Source: Leptodactylus fallax (taxonomy: Eukaryota > Chordata > Amphibia > Anura > Leptodactylidae). Taken from it: a stretch of 64,000 nucleotides of DNA. Made by a program: the position numbers and the translations under genes. Positions 11,494 through 21,699 of this stretch are shown one piece after another (position 1 is the stretch's first letter; each line of letters starts with the position of its first letter). Location of the stretch: positions 1,225,501 to 1,289,500 of the forward strand of contig CAMRHE010000357.1 in NCBI GenBank assembly GCA_947044405.1. Direction: 5' to 3'. The notes under the pieces are model-generated. The model saw nothing but the letters and a program-made list of their open reading frames with translations, searched no databases and was not told the origin of the DNA.

Positions 11494-11692
11494 TTAGGCC
11501 ACATATTGGGGAAAAACTTTGATTTTTGTTGCAAATTTTGCTGCATTTTCTTTAGCTAAAGTCAGAAGTGAATTTAGCATTAAGGAGAAATATACTTGTT
11601 TCCGTTATATTTCCCATTCATTTTAAAAGCTTTGCTTTGTCTCAAACTAAACAAAAAAACCACAGCTTTTCCTCAAAATGTAGTCTTTGCCA
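11494..11692. mobile_element. Foldback MITE, diverged copy of the 10951 family
   Basis: The left arm runs TTAGGCCACATATTGGGGAA with TTTTTGTTGCAAATTTTGCT. The right arm, ending ACATTTTGAGGAAAAGC on the opposite strand, is its diverged complement. More decayed than 10951-11174. Confidence 0.6.
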
Positions 11693-11816
11693 AGCAGTCA
11701 AGAAGCTAAAATAGCAACCAGAATTATAGGAAGAAGTAGTGAAATGGTAAGCAACCAGGATTTGCCATATGGTCATGTGGCCTACTGTTAATTCAGAAAA
11801 TCAAGAAGCTACTAAT

Positions 11817-12071
11817 TTAAAGAGAATCTGTCACCAGAACCCAGTATCAACCCAACCCTGGAGATAGATAGGTTGGGGTCACTTGAATCAAACAGTGTTT
11901 TCCCCTTGAGAATTGATGACTCCATTGCCAAGATATCACCATTTTTGCCCAATGAGGGAATTGCCGCTTACCCCTTTGGAGCAACACGGAAAACACCATT
12001 TGATTCACCCTAGCCTATCTATCTGTGGGACTGGATTGATTTGTAGGGTTCTGGTGACAGACTCTCTTTAA
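11817..12071. mobile_element. TTAA foldback MITE
   Basis: TTAA at 11817-11820 and 12068-12071. Ends TTAAAGAGAATCTGTCACCA and, on the right, CTGGTGACAGACTCTCTTTA are inverse. The arms continue with GATAGATAGGTTGGG versus CCTAGCCTATCTATC, and CAAACAGTGTTTTCC versus GGAAAACACCATTTG. Ends resemble those of the other TTAA MITEs in the window (8145, 12374, 51637). Confidence 0.8.
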
Positions 12072-12915
12072 TGATGCCTCTTGGTTTTAACTTACCAATC
12101 TCAATTTGAAGGAAACAAGCATGGTTGTCGCTATCAATATTAGGGATACATGTACCTACTGAATAGATACTAGCTGCACAGATAAATTACATATTTGTAC
12201 GTTTTATGTTATCATCACCATATCTTAAATTCTGATTGTTCTTTGTTGTCCTTTGCTCACAGAATGTAGAGTCCCTTACTGGCACCAAGTAAAGTACCAT
12301 ACTGAAGCTCCTGAACCCAATGTAAAATATATAATGTGGCTCCCACTTTCTATGTAGTATCTATAATACTCTTGTAAAAGGGAACCTGTCATAAAAATTC
12401 TGTGTATCCTGCAAGTGGCATGTTATAGAGCAGGAGGAGCTGAGTAGATTTATATTTATAGTTTTGTGGGAAAAGATTCAGTATAACTTGTCATTTCTCC
12501 AAAATACAAAATTCAGATAGCACATCACAATGGTGCAAGCTGCTATGGCAGTAATACAAATAAAAAAAATTATAGCAGCACTCTATAAACAGCAGCAAGG
12601 TATGTATAAATAGAGCTGAAATGCAATGCTGCTCTTTATTATATACACATATAAATTTACTACTGTTAGTTACTACTATCTATACATATAAATTTGAGGT
12701 TCTTTGTGTACATGATTGAGCAAGCTTGTAACAGCCCATCATCCACAACAAGGTGACCTAATACAGATGGAATCCTACACTAAAATATGCCTCTCCTGGA
12801 CCCAAAATAGACCTACAAAGTGAACACTGGGTACATAGGATCCAAAGCCATGCTTCATTTCAATTAAAATAGCCTTGGACAAATAAGTGTCTTAAGTAGA
12901 ATCTAAGAGTGTATA

Positions 12916-14487
12916 CAGCAATGAAAAAGTTTGGGCACCCCTATTAATCTTAACATTTTAGTCTAAATATTTGGGTGTTTGCAACAGCCATTTCAATTTG
13001 ATATATCTAATAACTGATGGACACAGTAATATTTCAGGATTGAAATGAGGTTTATTGTACTAACAGAAAATGTGCAATATGCATTAAACCAAAATTTGAC
13101 CGGTGCAAAAATTTGGGTACCCTTATCATTTTATTGATTTGAATAAACCTAACTACTTTTACTGACTTACTGAAGCACAAAATTGGTTTTGTAACCCACT
13201 GAGCTTTGAACCATAGCCAGGTGTACCAACATGAGAAAAGGTATTTAAGGTGGCCAATTGCAAGATGTTCTCCTATTTGAATCTCCCTGAAGAGTGGCAC
13301 AGGGGCTCCTCAAAACAACCTCAAATGATCTGAAAACAAAGATTGTCAACATAGTTGTTCAGGGGAAGGATACAAAAAGTTGTCTCAGAGATTTAACCTG
13401 TCAGTTTCCACTGTGAGGAACATAGTAAGGAAATGGAAGACCACAGGGACAGTTCTGTTAAGCCCAGAAGTGGCAGGCCAAGAAAAAATCAGAAAGGCAG
13501 AGAAGAAGAATGGTGAGAACAGTCAAGGACAACCACAGACCACCTCCAAAGAGCGCAGCACATCTTGCTGCAGATGGTGTCACTGTGCACGGCAACAAAC
13601 AGCACACTTTGCACAAGGAGAAGCTGTATGGGAGAGTGATGCGAAAGAACCGCTGAAAGCACGCCACAAACAGAGTCGCCTGAGGTATGCAAAAGCACAT
13701 TTGGACAAGCCAGCTTCATTTTGGAAGAAGGTCCTGTGGACTGATGAAACAAAGATTGAGTTGTTTGGTCATACAAAAGGCGTTATGCATGGCGTCCAAA
13801 AAACACAGCATTTCAAGAAAAACACTTGCTACCCACTGTAAAATTTGGTGGAGGTCCACATGCTTTGGGGCTGTGTGGCCAATGCCGGCACCGGGAATCT
13901 TGTTAAAGTGAGGGCGCATGGATTCAACTCAGTACAGCAGATTCTTGAGAATAATGTACAAGAATCAGTGACGAATTTGAAGTACGCCGGGGATGGATAT
14001 TTCAGCAAGACAATGATCCAAATCTACCAGGCATTCATGCAGAGGAACAAACAATGTTCTGGAATGGCCACCCAGCCCCAGACCTGAATATCATTGAACA
14101 CTGTGGGATCATTTGAAGCGGGCTGTCCATGCCGGCGACCATCAAACAACTGAACTGGAATTGTTTTGTAAAGAGGAATGGTCAAAATACCCATCCAGGA
14201 CCAGGAACGATTAAAAGCACAGGAGCGACAGAGGCTGTTATTTTTGCAAAGGAGGTCTACAAATATTAATGTCACTTTTCTGTTGAGGTGCCCATACTTT
14301 GCACCGGTCAAATTTTGGTTTAAGCTATTGCACATTTTCTGTTAGTACAAAAACCCATTTCAATCCGAAATATTACTGTGTCCATCAGTTATTAGATATA
14401 TCAAATTGAAATGGCTGTTGCAAACACCCAAATATTTAGAACTAAAATGATTAAGATTATAGGGGTGCCCAAACTTTTCTATGACTG
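12916..14487 (+). mobile_element. Tc1-like transposon, complete ends
   Basis: TA at 12914-12915 and 14488-14489. Ends CAGCAATGAAAAAGTTTGGG and, inverted on the right, CAGTCATAGAAAAGTTTGGG. TIRs of about 200 bp are easily followed: TGGCTGTTGCAAACACCCAA is present in both orientations, and TTGACCGGTGCAAA marks the inner edge. It encodes a broken plus-strand transposase. Total 1572 bp, a full-length element. Confidence 0.9.
13326..14250 (+). pseudogene. Tc1 transposase, frameshifted
   Basis: Plus-strand pieces include the HTH/linker part (QRFNLSVSTVRNIVRKWKTT), the first catalytic region (FWKKVLWTDETKIELFG) at about 13715-13770, and a shifted piece with MLWGCVANAGTGNLVKV and ILENNVQESV (13861-13980). 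The DNDPKH-equivalent near 14010 is out of frame and mutated, and the PDLN-IIE-like region near 14080 is damaged. At least three frame changes; not functional. Confidence 0.85.
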
Positions 14488-14881
14488 TATGTATAAATTG
14501 TAACTAAGAGTAATAAATAAAATGTGTATATAATAAATAGCGACAATGCATTTTCAGCTCTATTTATATACGTCTTGGTGCTGTAATAATGTTATTTATC
14601 CACTTATTTCTCTGTTCTTTCTATGCTTGGAAAGGGTTATGGAGTTCAGTGGGCAGTCCTAACAGTAATTACCAGCTATCTCTGTAGGTACAATCACAGT
14701 TGGAACCGCCCACTGGACTCCTCAATTACTCCTAAGCATAGAAACAACAGAGAAATAAATAAATGAATGAATAACTTTCTTTTCCACAAAACTATATATC
14801 AATCTGCTCAGCTCATCTTGTTCTATAACATGGTGCCTGCAGAGTAGACTGCATTTTCATGGTGACAGGTTCCCTGTAAAG

Positions 14882-15128
14882 AGTGACATTTGGACCTCCT
14901 GGGCCTGAACTCAGTTGCTATATCTTCACCCTCTATACCTATGACCCTGATATAACTGTAATGTCTAAGGTTCCAGGCACATGACCACAGTCAGTGCGGC
15001 TATCCATTTTTTTTTTTATGAGTAGCACACTCACCCATTCACTCCTATGGTCCCTTGAAACTGACCGAGATTATCATGTGTTCATGTGGAGGCAGTAAAC
15101 CCAGGCTTCAAAACTCATTGGAAGGTAC
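14882..15128. repeat. MITE half flanking a hAT insertion
   Basis: Sequence around 14965-15125 (GGTTCCAGGCACATGACCAC) has an approximate inverse after the hAT element near 16780-16830 (GGAAATGTGCATATAGCCTA). The hAT at 15129 therefore seems to have landed in an older short MITE. Weakly supported. Confidence 0.4.
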
Positions 15129-16733
15129 CAGGGCCGTTTTAACACATTGGTGGGCCCAGTGCAAAGGTTTCATAAGTGGGCCCCCTCCCCCATCACCACC
15201 TGCTATTTAACCCATCTGAAAGCTGTCAAAAACTTGGATTTTATATGGTGACATTCAGTGGGTGAAAATGTGTTATCTGACTGATGGAACTTTTCCGTCT
15301 GTCAGAAAGGTTTTATACATTTATCTCTAGTAATAATCGTTATTTTAGCGTGTAACGGATATCACTAGAGAGGCGGTCAGCGTTTTTTACTCTATAAACA
15401 TCAGGTATGGACAGGACAGTGAAAAAAAGTAAACTTTATTGATGACTTTGTATAAGTGTTTGGTGCAACTCTTTTGGCACTGCGAGTTGCACGATGGTAA
15501 ACGTCTGGGTCACAGCACCAATCACTTCCTGATTATGTTATGTTCAGAGGGGTATTACATAAAATACCCGTGATTAGGCTATGCATGCCGCAGCAAATTT
15601 AGCTCAACCTACTTCTACAATGACTCCACCCATTCTCATCTATTTATCTTTTTGCCCCCACACAGTATAATCCTCCTACAGTCACCCTAACATTATATGC
15701 CCCACATTATAATGTTCCCCTCCAATTGCCCCACAGTATGAAGTCCCCTCTCCTGGTGCCCCAGTTTCAGCTGGGGGAAACTAGAGGGGGACATTAAACT
15801 GGGGAAGCTGGAAGGGGACATTAAACCATGGGGTTAGTTGGATGGGGACATTAAACTGGGGGCTGCTAGAGGAGGACATTAAACTGGGGGCAACTAGAGG
15901 AAGACATGTCCCCCTCCAGCTACCCCCACGGTTTAATGTCCTCCTCCTGTTGCCCCCAATTTAATGCCTCTTTCCAACTTGCCCCAGTTTAACGTCCCCC
16001 TTCAGCTGCCCCCTAGTTTAATGTCCCTCTTCTTCTCCCCCCAGTTTAATGTCCCTCCTTTATCTGCACCCAGTTTGATACCCCTTTCCATCTGCCCCCA
16101 GTTTAATGTCACCCTCCATCTGCCCCCCTAGTTTAATGTGCCTCTTCATCTCCCCCTAGTTTAATGTGCCTCTTGATCTCCCCCCAGTTTAATGTTCCCC
16201 TTTATCTGCCCCCATTTTAATGCCCCCCTTCATCTGCCACCAGTTTAATGACCCACTTCATCTGCGCCAAGTTTGATGTCCCCCTTCATCTGCCCCCAGT
16301 TTGATGTCCCCTTCATCTGCCTCCAGTTTGATGTCCCCCCCTTCATCTGCCTCCAGTTTAGCATAATAAAACACTGATACTCACCTCTCCTCACTCCCCT
16401 GCTGTCTCTTCACCCGGACTGTTCAGGGAGCTACAGGCGTGATGTGAGTGACATCACCACATCGCCCCTACAGTTCCCGGGGATCGGAGCACACTTCAAA
16501 CAGAGCGGTGAAGCAGGAGCTGTCTGCGGATGGCTCCTGCTTCACCACCGTATTTAACTCATCTGCGTCCAGAGAGGACGCAGATTAGTTGATACCGGGA
16601 CATGCCTCCCGCCAACCGGGACAGCGGGGCAGGACCCAGAATCCCAGATGGTTGGGAGGTATGCCCAACGGGGCCCCCTGTACCATAGGCCTGGTGCAAT
16701 TGCACCGTTGGCCCTATGGTTAAAGCAGCCCTG
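15129..16733. mobile_element. hAT-like non-autonomous element
   Basis: Begins CAGGGCCGTTTTAACACATT and ends, inverted, CAGGGCTGCTTTAACCATAG. The 8-bp flanks (GAAGGTAC / GCAGACAC) match only partly, so the target duplication is decayed. It contains a module at about 15320-15580, from TTATTTTAGCGTGTAACGGA to CAGAGGGGTATTACAT, that is a diverged copy of 5870-6115 in another hAT-like element. It also holds a 25-30 bp minisatellite. No transposase frame. Confidence 0.75.
15700..16365. repeat. Minisatellite with internal strand switch
   Basis: Units resemble CCCCAGTTTAATGTCCCCCT plus TCATCTG. From about 15770 to 15905 the units run in the opposite orientation (ACATTAAACTGGGGGC). From about 15906 to 16365 they run forward, giving more than 15 forward copies. 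The junction is near 15905. Confidence 0.85.
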
Positions 16734-17065
16734 GCAGACACTATTCCTATCTGTTTGAAATCCAGGCTCATTCATTCATGTCAGGTCTATGGAAAGGATG
16801 GAAATGTGCATATAGCCTAAGTGGAAAACTTGGATTTCAGTACAACTTTTTTAGTTTACTACAATTACTAAACACAAAACCACAGACTGCATATTTATTA
16901 ACCACCACTAGGCTGTGTTTACACCCTGCAGTAACAAAATACTGTATACCTTAACATTGTGTGCTGTTATTTTCCAAAGGCATGGCAAAAATGCTCAATT
17001 TTTGCTGCAAATTAAAAAAAAGCAAAGCAAAAAAGCCAACATTACTGCAAAGTGTGAGCACCGTT
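16734..17065. other. Intronic spacer, MITE debris
   Basis: Contains a short TTTTTGCTGCAAATT-type segment at about 16997 like the 10951 MITE family; otherwise nothing defined. The 141-codon open frame at 16915-17340 crosses a MITE and a transposon end and is not a gene. Confidence 0.4.
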
Positions 17066-17276
17066 TTAAAGGAGTTCTCCATGAAGGCTTTCAGAAATTA
17101 TTTTCCCCAGTTTCTATTGCGGATAAACTACGGGTTTCCAGACTGGTTCCAAACCCGTGGCACATGATTGGAGCCAATTACCCGATTTCTGAGTCTCCCT
17201 GCTTCCTGCCTCCCTTCTCTTGTTCACTTCTAGTTACCTGTGCTACAGGTGCTGGCTTTACTATTATAATGATGTA

Positions 17277-18308
17277 TAACCCCAATTCCAAAAAAAGTTG
17301 GGACGATGATTATAATATAAGGAAAGCAAGTATACAATGATTTGAAAATCTTATATAACCATTTTTTTTGCACAATAGCACATAAAACACATATCTGAAG
17401 TTGAAAGTTAGACATTTTTCCATTTCATTTGAAAAAAATTGACCCAGACATTGATGACATTCAAAAAACGTTGGGACATGTCTGTGAAAACAATTCACTG
17501 TGCAATCCACAAATGCAAGTTAAAGCCGCATCATTCAAAGAAGAAGCCAAATATCAACACAATCCAGAAAGACCACCCTCTTCACTGGGGCAAAGCTCAT
17601 TTAATATAGATTGAGGCAATATTGATAACTGTTCTGTGGTCAGATGAACAAAAATGTTAAATTCTTTATGGAAACCATGGACACTGTATCTTGCAGACTC
17701 AAGAGGTATGGGTTATCAACACATAGTTCAAAAGTCTGCATTTCTGATGGTTGCTTTAGCACTTATGGCAGCTTACACATCTTGAAAGACACTATCAATG
17801 CTCCCATCTAGACAATATGCCTACATATTTCAACAAAACAATGCTAAACCACATACTGCAGCCATCACAACAGAATAGCTTTGCAGAAGAACAGGTTTGC
17901 ATTCCAAACCTTTTACCATAGAAAACATTTGGCGCATTATTAAAAAAAGACCCAGCACTGTTAAGCAGCTAGAATCCCACTTCAGATAAGATGGGACAAT
18001 ATTCCGCTCACAAAACTCCAACAATTGGTCTCCTCACTTCCCATATGCTCACAGTTTTTTTTTAAAAAAGAGGGGATGCTACACAATGGTAGACATGGGC
18101 TTGTCCCAACTTTTTTGAGATGTGTTCCTGCCATCAATTTCTTAATGAGTTAAATTTTTCAAGTGAAATAGAAAAATGTCTAACTTTCAACTTCTGATAT
18201 GTGTTCTGTGTACTATTGTGAATAAAATATGGTTATATAAGATTTCCAAAGCATTGCCTTCTTGTTTTCTTTATTTACAATTTACACGGTGTCTCTTAAT
18301 GGGAATTG
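17277..18308 (+). mobile_element. Tc1/mariner-like element, decayed
   Basis: TA at 17275-17276 and 18309-18310. The left end is TAACCCCAATTCCAAAAAAA then GTTGGGAC; the right end is its eroded complement. TIRs reach about 200 bp: GAAGTTGAAAGTTAGACATT is on the left and its inverse near 18178 on the right. The inner part reads on the plus strand, with a QQDNAKPHTA-like region at about 17830-17865 and an ENIWRII-like region near 17925, both out of one frame. Strongly degenerate. Confidence 0.8.
17640..17990 (+). pseudogene. Tc1/mariner transposase catalytic-core remnant
   Basis: Only the C-terminal DDE part is recognisable: FQQ-NAKPHTAA followed about 60 bases later by an ENIWRIIKK-like stretch. 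Several stops and shifts. The N-terminal DNA-binding half appears deleted, because only a few hundred bases separate the left TIR from the core. Confidence 0.65.
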
Positions 18309-18488
18309 TATTTGGCCAGCCGCTAAAGTACAGGTAACTAGCACTGAACATGGGAGAAAATGAAGGAGGCTGGCAGCTGGATCCAATTAAGTGACCAAAG
18401 GCCGGAACCAGCCCAAAGAGACATGGTTCAACTGCAATAGAACCCAGGGGAAGTAAATACTGAAAGCCTCCCTGGAGAACCATTTTAA

Positions 18489-18620
18489 GGCTAAGGCCCC
18501 ATGTTGTGGAAAAGCTTCTACAAAAGGAATGGGAAATACAAAGGGAACACTTATATTTCTGCCTTCCGCTCAATCCATACATGGCTTTGGCGCAAAAAGA
18601 AAATGCCAGACCAGTCAGAC
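18489..18620. repeat. One arm of the GCCCCATGTTG MITE family
   Basis: CTAAGGCCCCATGTTGTGGA and the following CAATCCATACATGGCTTTGG match the 10951-11174 element, but the opposite end is not seen nearby. Confidence 0.55.
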
Positions 18621-18978
18621 CAGTTTTCAGGCTTCAGTTATAATTAATATGTTGGGCTGAAGAATTTCAGCCCTGGTCCATTCTGCACCCACCTTTGCAA
18701 GATGCAGGACAAGGGATGTGGCACATCTATGGAGAAGGACAGGCCGATGTGCCAAAGATGCGCCACAATTACACACATCTATATGTAATGAGAACTCTGG
18801 GTTTGGTGTGAGACAAGGGCCAATCATTTGTTCAAATACTATATTCCATCAGCATAGAGGAGCACATAGGTCCACTTTTCCATTCCCCCTCTGGACACAG
18901 GGATAACTAACGTGTATGTGTTTCACAGTAGTTTTCTACTTTTATATGTATTCTAAGGAAAGGGGGGGATTCTAATTT

Positions 18979-19191
18979 TTAAAAATACAGGCGACAAGAC
19001 TCCAGGAAAGTCTCAAATTTTTCTTGGTCCCCTGAGAAACGATCCAGGAATAACCTCTTAACCCTGAAAGGGGCAGAAAGAACCGGGGATGATGCAGCAG
19101 CATCAGTAAGGGTCTGAACCTATTTAGCTAGCTCAGCTACCAGGCCTGCCAAACCCTCCATCTTGGCTGCAAGGCACTGAATAGGATCCAT
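18979..19191 (-). pseudogene. Ty3/gypsy gag, N-terminal fragment
   Basis: Minus-strand frame of 71 codons from ATG at 19189-19191. It begins MDPIQCLAAKMEGLAG, has one in-frame TAG at codon 24, and ends with the hallmark LDRFSGDQEKFETFLESCRL followed by a stop near 18979. The start and the DRFSGD-KF-TF-E-C pattern are typical of gypsy gag in amphibian and fish genomes. Everything downstream (rest of gag, pol, second LTR) is missing. Ancient and non-functional. Confidence 0.8.
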
Positions 19192-19404
19192 GCTTATCCA
19201 GAGGGAAGCAATGGCAGAAGGTTATTTTTGGGCTGGCTATTCTGTAAGGGAATTTCCAGTTGACCAATTCCCCAGTGCTGCTGCAGAACCCTGGGGGGAG
19301 GGGCACAACAAGACAGTGAGCCCTAAAGCTGAACCCCCCACTGGCCCTGCCTCTTGCTTAACTGTCCTAGGTGACAGCCGACAACTTGGAGCTGGTCCCT
19401 ACTC

Positions 19405-19903
19405 TGTATAAGTGGCAAAACACAGAACGCAGACAGGACAACCAACAACAAAAGGGAGGTTAGCTAGCCAAGGGGTCGGTAACAGTCCATCAATGCAGTA
19501 CAGAATCACAATCCAAGAGAATAGTCAAAGTCAGAGGTCAGGAATAAGAATAAAGGTAATAGCAGAAAAGGAGCTAGCAGGGACAAAGTCACAAGACAGA
19601 ATCTCAATAGCCAGCGACCATGTGAGGGCTGATGACCTGTTTATAGCAATTCTAGGACCTGCCCCAGACTTGATTGGTAGACAGGCTGTCAATCACACAG
19701 GCAAGGCTAAGAGTAACTATTTGAGGAGCAGAAGAAACAAGGTGCAGGAGACGGGTGTGGCTGACATTCAATTACATAGTCTAGGACAGTGTTCAGACTG
19801 AGCAACAAGAATCTTATGCAAGGAATCAAACTGAACACGCCTCCTGCACCGCAGCATGCGAGCGGAGGGTGGCGCAGAGACCCGAACAGGCAGAGACGTT
19901 ACA
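19405..19903 (-). mobile_element. Probable 5' LTR of the Ty3/gypsy fragment
   Basis: On the minus strand the block starts TGTAACGTCTCTGCC and ends near TTATACA, a TG...CA layout of about 500 bp just upstream of gag. It contains a CTATAAACAGG TATA-like box around 19635-19645. About 210 bp of leader separate it from the gag ATG. I cannot identify a primer-binding site, and no partner LTR is seen, so the boundaries are approximate. The open frames at 19190-19411 and 19412-19801 on the plus strand are antisense to this and not genes. Confidence 0.6.
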
Positions 19904-20099
19904 CCTATATAAGGCCAAGATTGCAGGTTGTTTCTCAGCTCAATCGCCACTGAATCCCTAAATATATTCAGATGAAAGAAAGAAACAATCCTCTAGATCA
20001 TCTCAGTGAAAAGAGTAGTCAACTGCTGATATAAAATCTAAAGAGCAGCCCCCCCCCTGCAGCCCCTAAAACTAGTTAACCCATTTTTCACCTATGTGA

Positions 20100-20350
20100 A
20101 AAACGCATGCTACATACAGACCTCCGAGGTGCAAAACAGCCATGATAAACGTCCATTTTTCTCCCCATCTTGCACTCGAGGGGCATCCGTTTTCATGGAT
20201 CCCCCATACATTTGAGTGTATGGAGGGATCCGTGAAAACGACAAAAAATCGGACAACGGAATATCTAAATAATGGTCATGTGAATGGCTCCCATTAACTG
20301 GCATTGAATTCTGTGCTGCACGTCACAAGGCCATTAATCACTGTCGTGTA
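20100..20350. repeat. Short MITE with strong hairpin at 20188-20240
   Basis: CGTTTTCATGGATCCCCCAT and the following AC fold back on GTATGGAGGGATCCGTGAAA and ACG. The two arms of about 22 bp differ at two positions around a loop of about 8 bases. Flanking sequence has the CATGTGAATGGCTCC style of other frog MITEs. Ends are not well defined. Confidence 0.65.
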
Positions 20351-20559
20351 AATATAGCTTTACACACACCAATTTATTTTGATATTAGTTTGACTGAACA
20401 ATAATTGGTCAGATATCTTTACATGTACAAACACCCTTTTTCCCATTCCTATTGGCACTGGCTCAAAAAACTGCAGCAAAATCTGAAACAAAAACACAGC
20501 CTGTCTGCAATGTGTGTCCTGTCTTAAGATGCCTGCACACAATTAGAATTTTATCATGT

Positions 20560-20900
20560 CATGCGATGTTGAAGCCTAAACCAGCTGTGTGGCTCCCATA
20601 CAGCAGAATGTCCCCCTTGTGGCCACTTCAAAGTAGAATATCCACCTTGTGGCTTCCACACAATAGAATGCCCTTCCTGTGGCCCCCAAATAGTAGAATG
20701 TGCACCCTATGACCCTCACACAGTATGATATCCCCCTTGTGGCCTACAGGGCAGAATGGCTCCCTTGTGACTTCCTCACAATACCATGATCCTCTTGTGA
20801 CCTCCACTCAGTAGCATGTCCTCCATATGGTCCCCACACATTTAACTGTCCCACACACAGTAGCATGCCCCCTTCTGGCCCCCACAGTAAGTAAAATAAA
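20560..20900. repeat. Degenerate minisatellite, about 32-33-bp units
   Basis: About 9 units resembling GTAGAATGTCCCCCTTGTGG plus CCCCCACACA. The unit is in the same style as the arrays inside the hAT-like elements, and like them it is followed by AAATAAAACTCACCTTG near 20893-20908. Possibly the remains of another such element. Confidence 0.7.
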
Positions 20901-20908
20901 ACTCACCT

Positions 20909-21691
20909 TGCCCCATTCCCCAGAATCTACTCCAGTCTCTGTGGCTTGGAGCAGTAGGAACAATATAGTAACATCGCTACATTTTGCCTGCCTGTGTCCA
21001 AGATGCAAGCAGCAAAACTAAGTGGTGAATGGTAAAGCAGGTTGCTATTATGTGCTACTTTCAAAGGAAACAGATGAGTTGAAGCTGGTACATACTGCCT
21101 GCATCCTGGGACCACACATGGAATCTGCTTAATCCAGGATGGTTAGGAAGTATGCATATGTGTATCTGAAATTTTAGGATGTACAGTACACACCTATATC
21201 TGTAAAATTCAACATTGTGTGAATCTGTTTTCTGGCAAAATGTATAAACAAATAGCAAATACGAAGGTTTTCAAAAAGCACCAGTCATAGGATGGTAACA
21301 AGAAGGTTTTCAAATCATTTATTATTCCATAAAGTATGGGCAAGCCAATTATAAAAAAATAGAAAGAACAGAGTACAGATGTAAATGTGCCTAGATCAGT
21401 TAGGCTGTGCTTTAGTCAATCAGTTTTTTTAATTGCAGTCATTTATAGCACATTTCTACGTTGAATTTCAGCAGAGTAGCACATTTTTACTATGCGATTG
21501 GGCTGTAAGCCAATGGCTATTAAATTTTACACAGTAAAATATGCTAAGCATTACTGCAATTTTAAAAAGCATGCAGTTCTTTAGTTCCCAAAAGACCATG
21601 AAGGAGTTATAAGCTTTTGTAACTGAAGCAGGGGAAACTCCAAAAACAGTATCTGTTCCCATGTGCTTTAACATTCACAGTTTGATGGCAA
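20909..21691. other. Intronic spacer, nothing recognised
   Basis: AT-rich; no paired ends, tandem repeats or spliced coding frame seen. Confidence 0.4.
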
Positions 21692-21699
21692 GTGGAAGT

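Larger units (their letters stand above)
12374..14881. mobile_element. Foldback MITE split by a Tc1 element
   Basis: Outer arms are about 12374-12665 and 14510-14881. AAGGGAACCTGTCATAAAAA on the left pairs with the ATGGTGACAGGTTCCCTGTA end on the right. ATAAATAGAGCTGAAATGCA pairs with TGCATTTTCAGCTCTATTTA. The same family without insertion is at 51637-51921, which shares the GAATGAATG-type loop and the AGCTGAG(A/C)AGATTGAT arm. A complete Tc1 element occupies the middle, so the original MITE of several hundred bp is now about 2.5 kb. Confidence 0.8.
17066..18488. mobile_element. TTAA foldback MITE split by a Tc1-like element
   Basis: TTAA at 17066-17069 and 18485-18488. TTAAAGGAGTTCTCCATGAA on the left pairs with CCTCCCTGGAGAACCATTTT on the right. 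TTACCTGTGCTACAGGTGCT pairs with GCCGCTAAAGTACAGGTAAC. Arms are about 200 bp each and diverged. The centre is filled by a Tc1-like element (17277-18308), the same arrangement as at 12374-14881. Confidence 0.8.

Noticed and set aside
13052..13300. 82-codon minus-strand frame
   Set aside because: Antisense to the plus-strand Tc1 element and overlapping its TIR.
16915..17340. 141-codon plus-strand open frame
   Set aside because: Spans intron, a MITE arm and a Tc1 terminus, so it cannot be one gene.
19412..19801. 129-codon plus-strand open frame
   Set aside because: Antisense to the probable gypsy LTR; low-complexity Gln/Ser-rich product with no homology.
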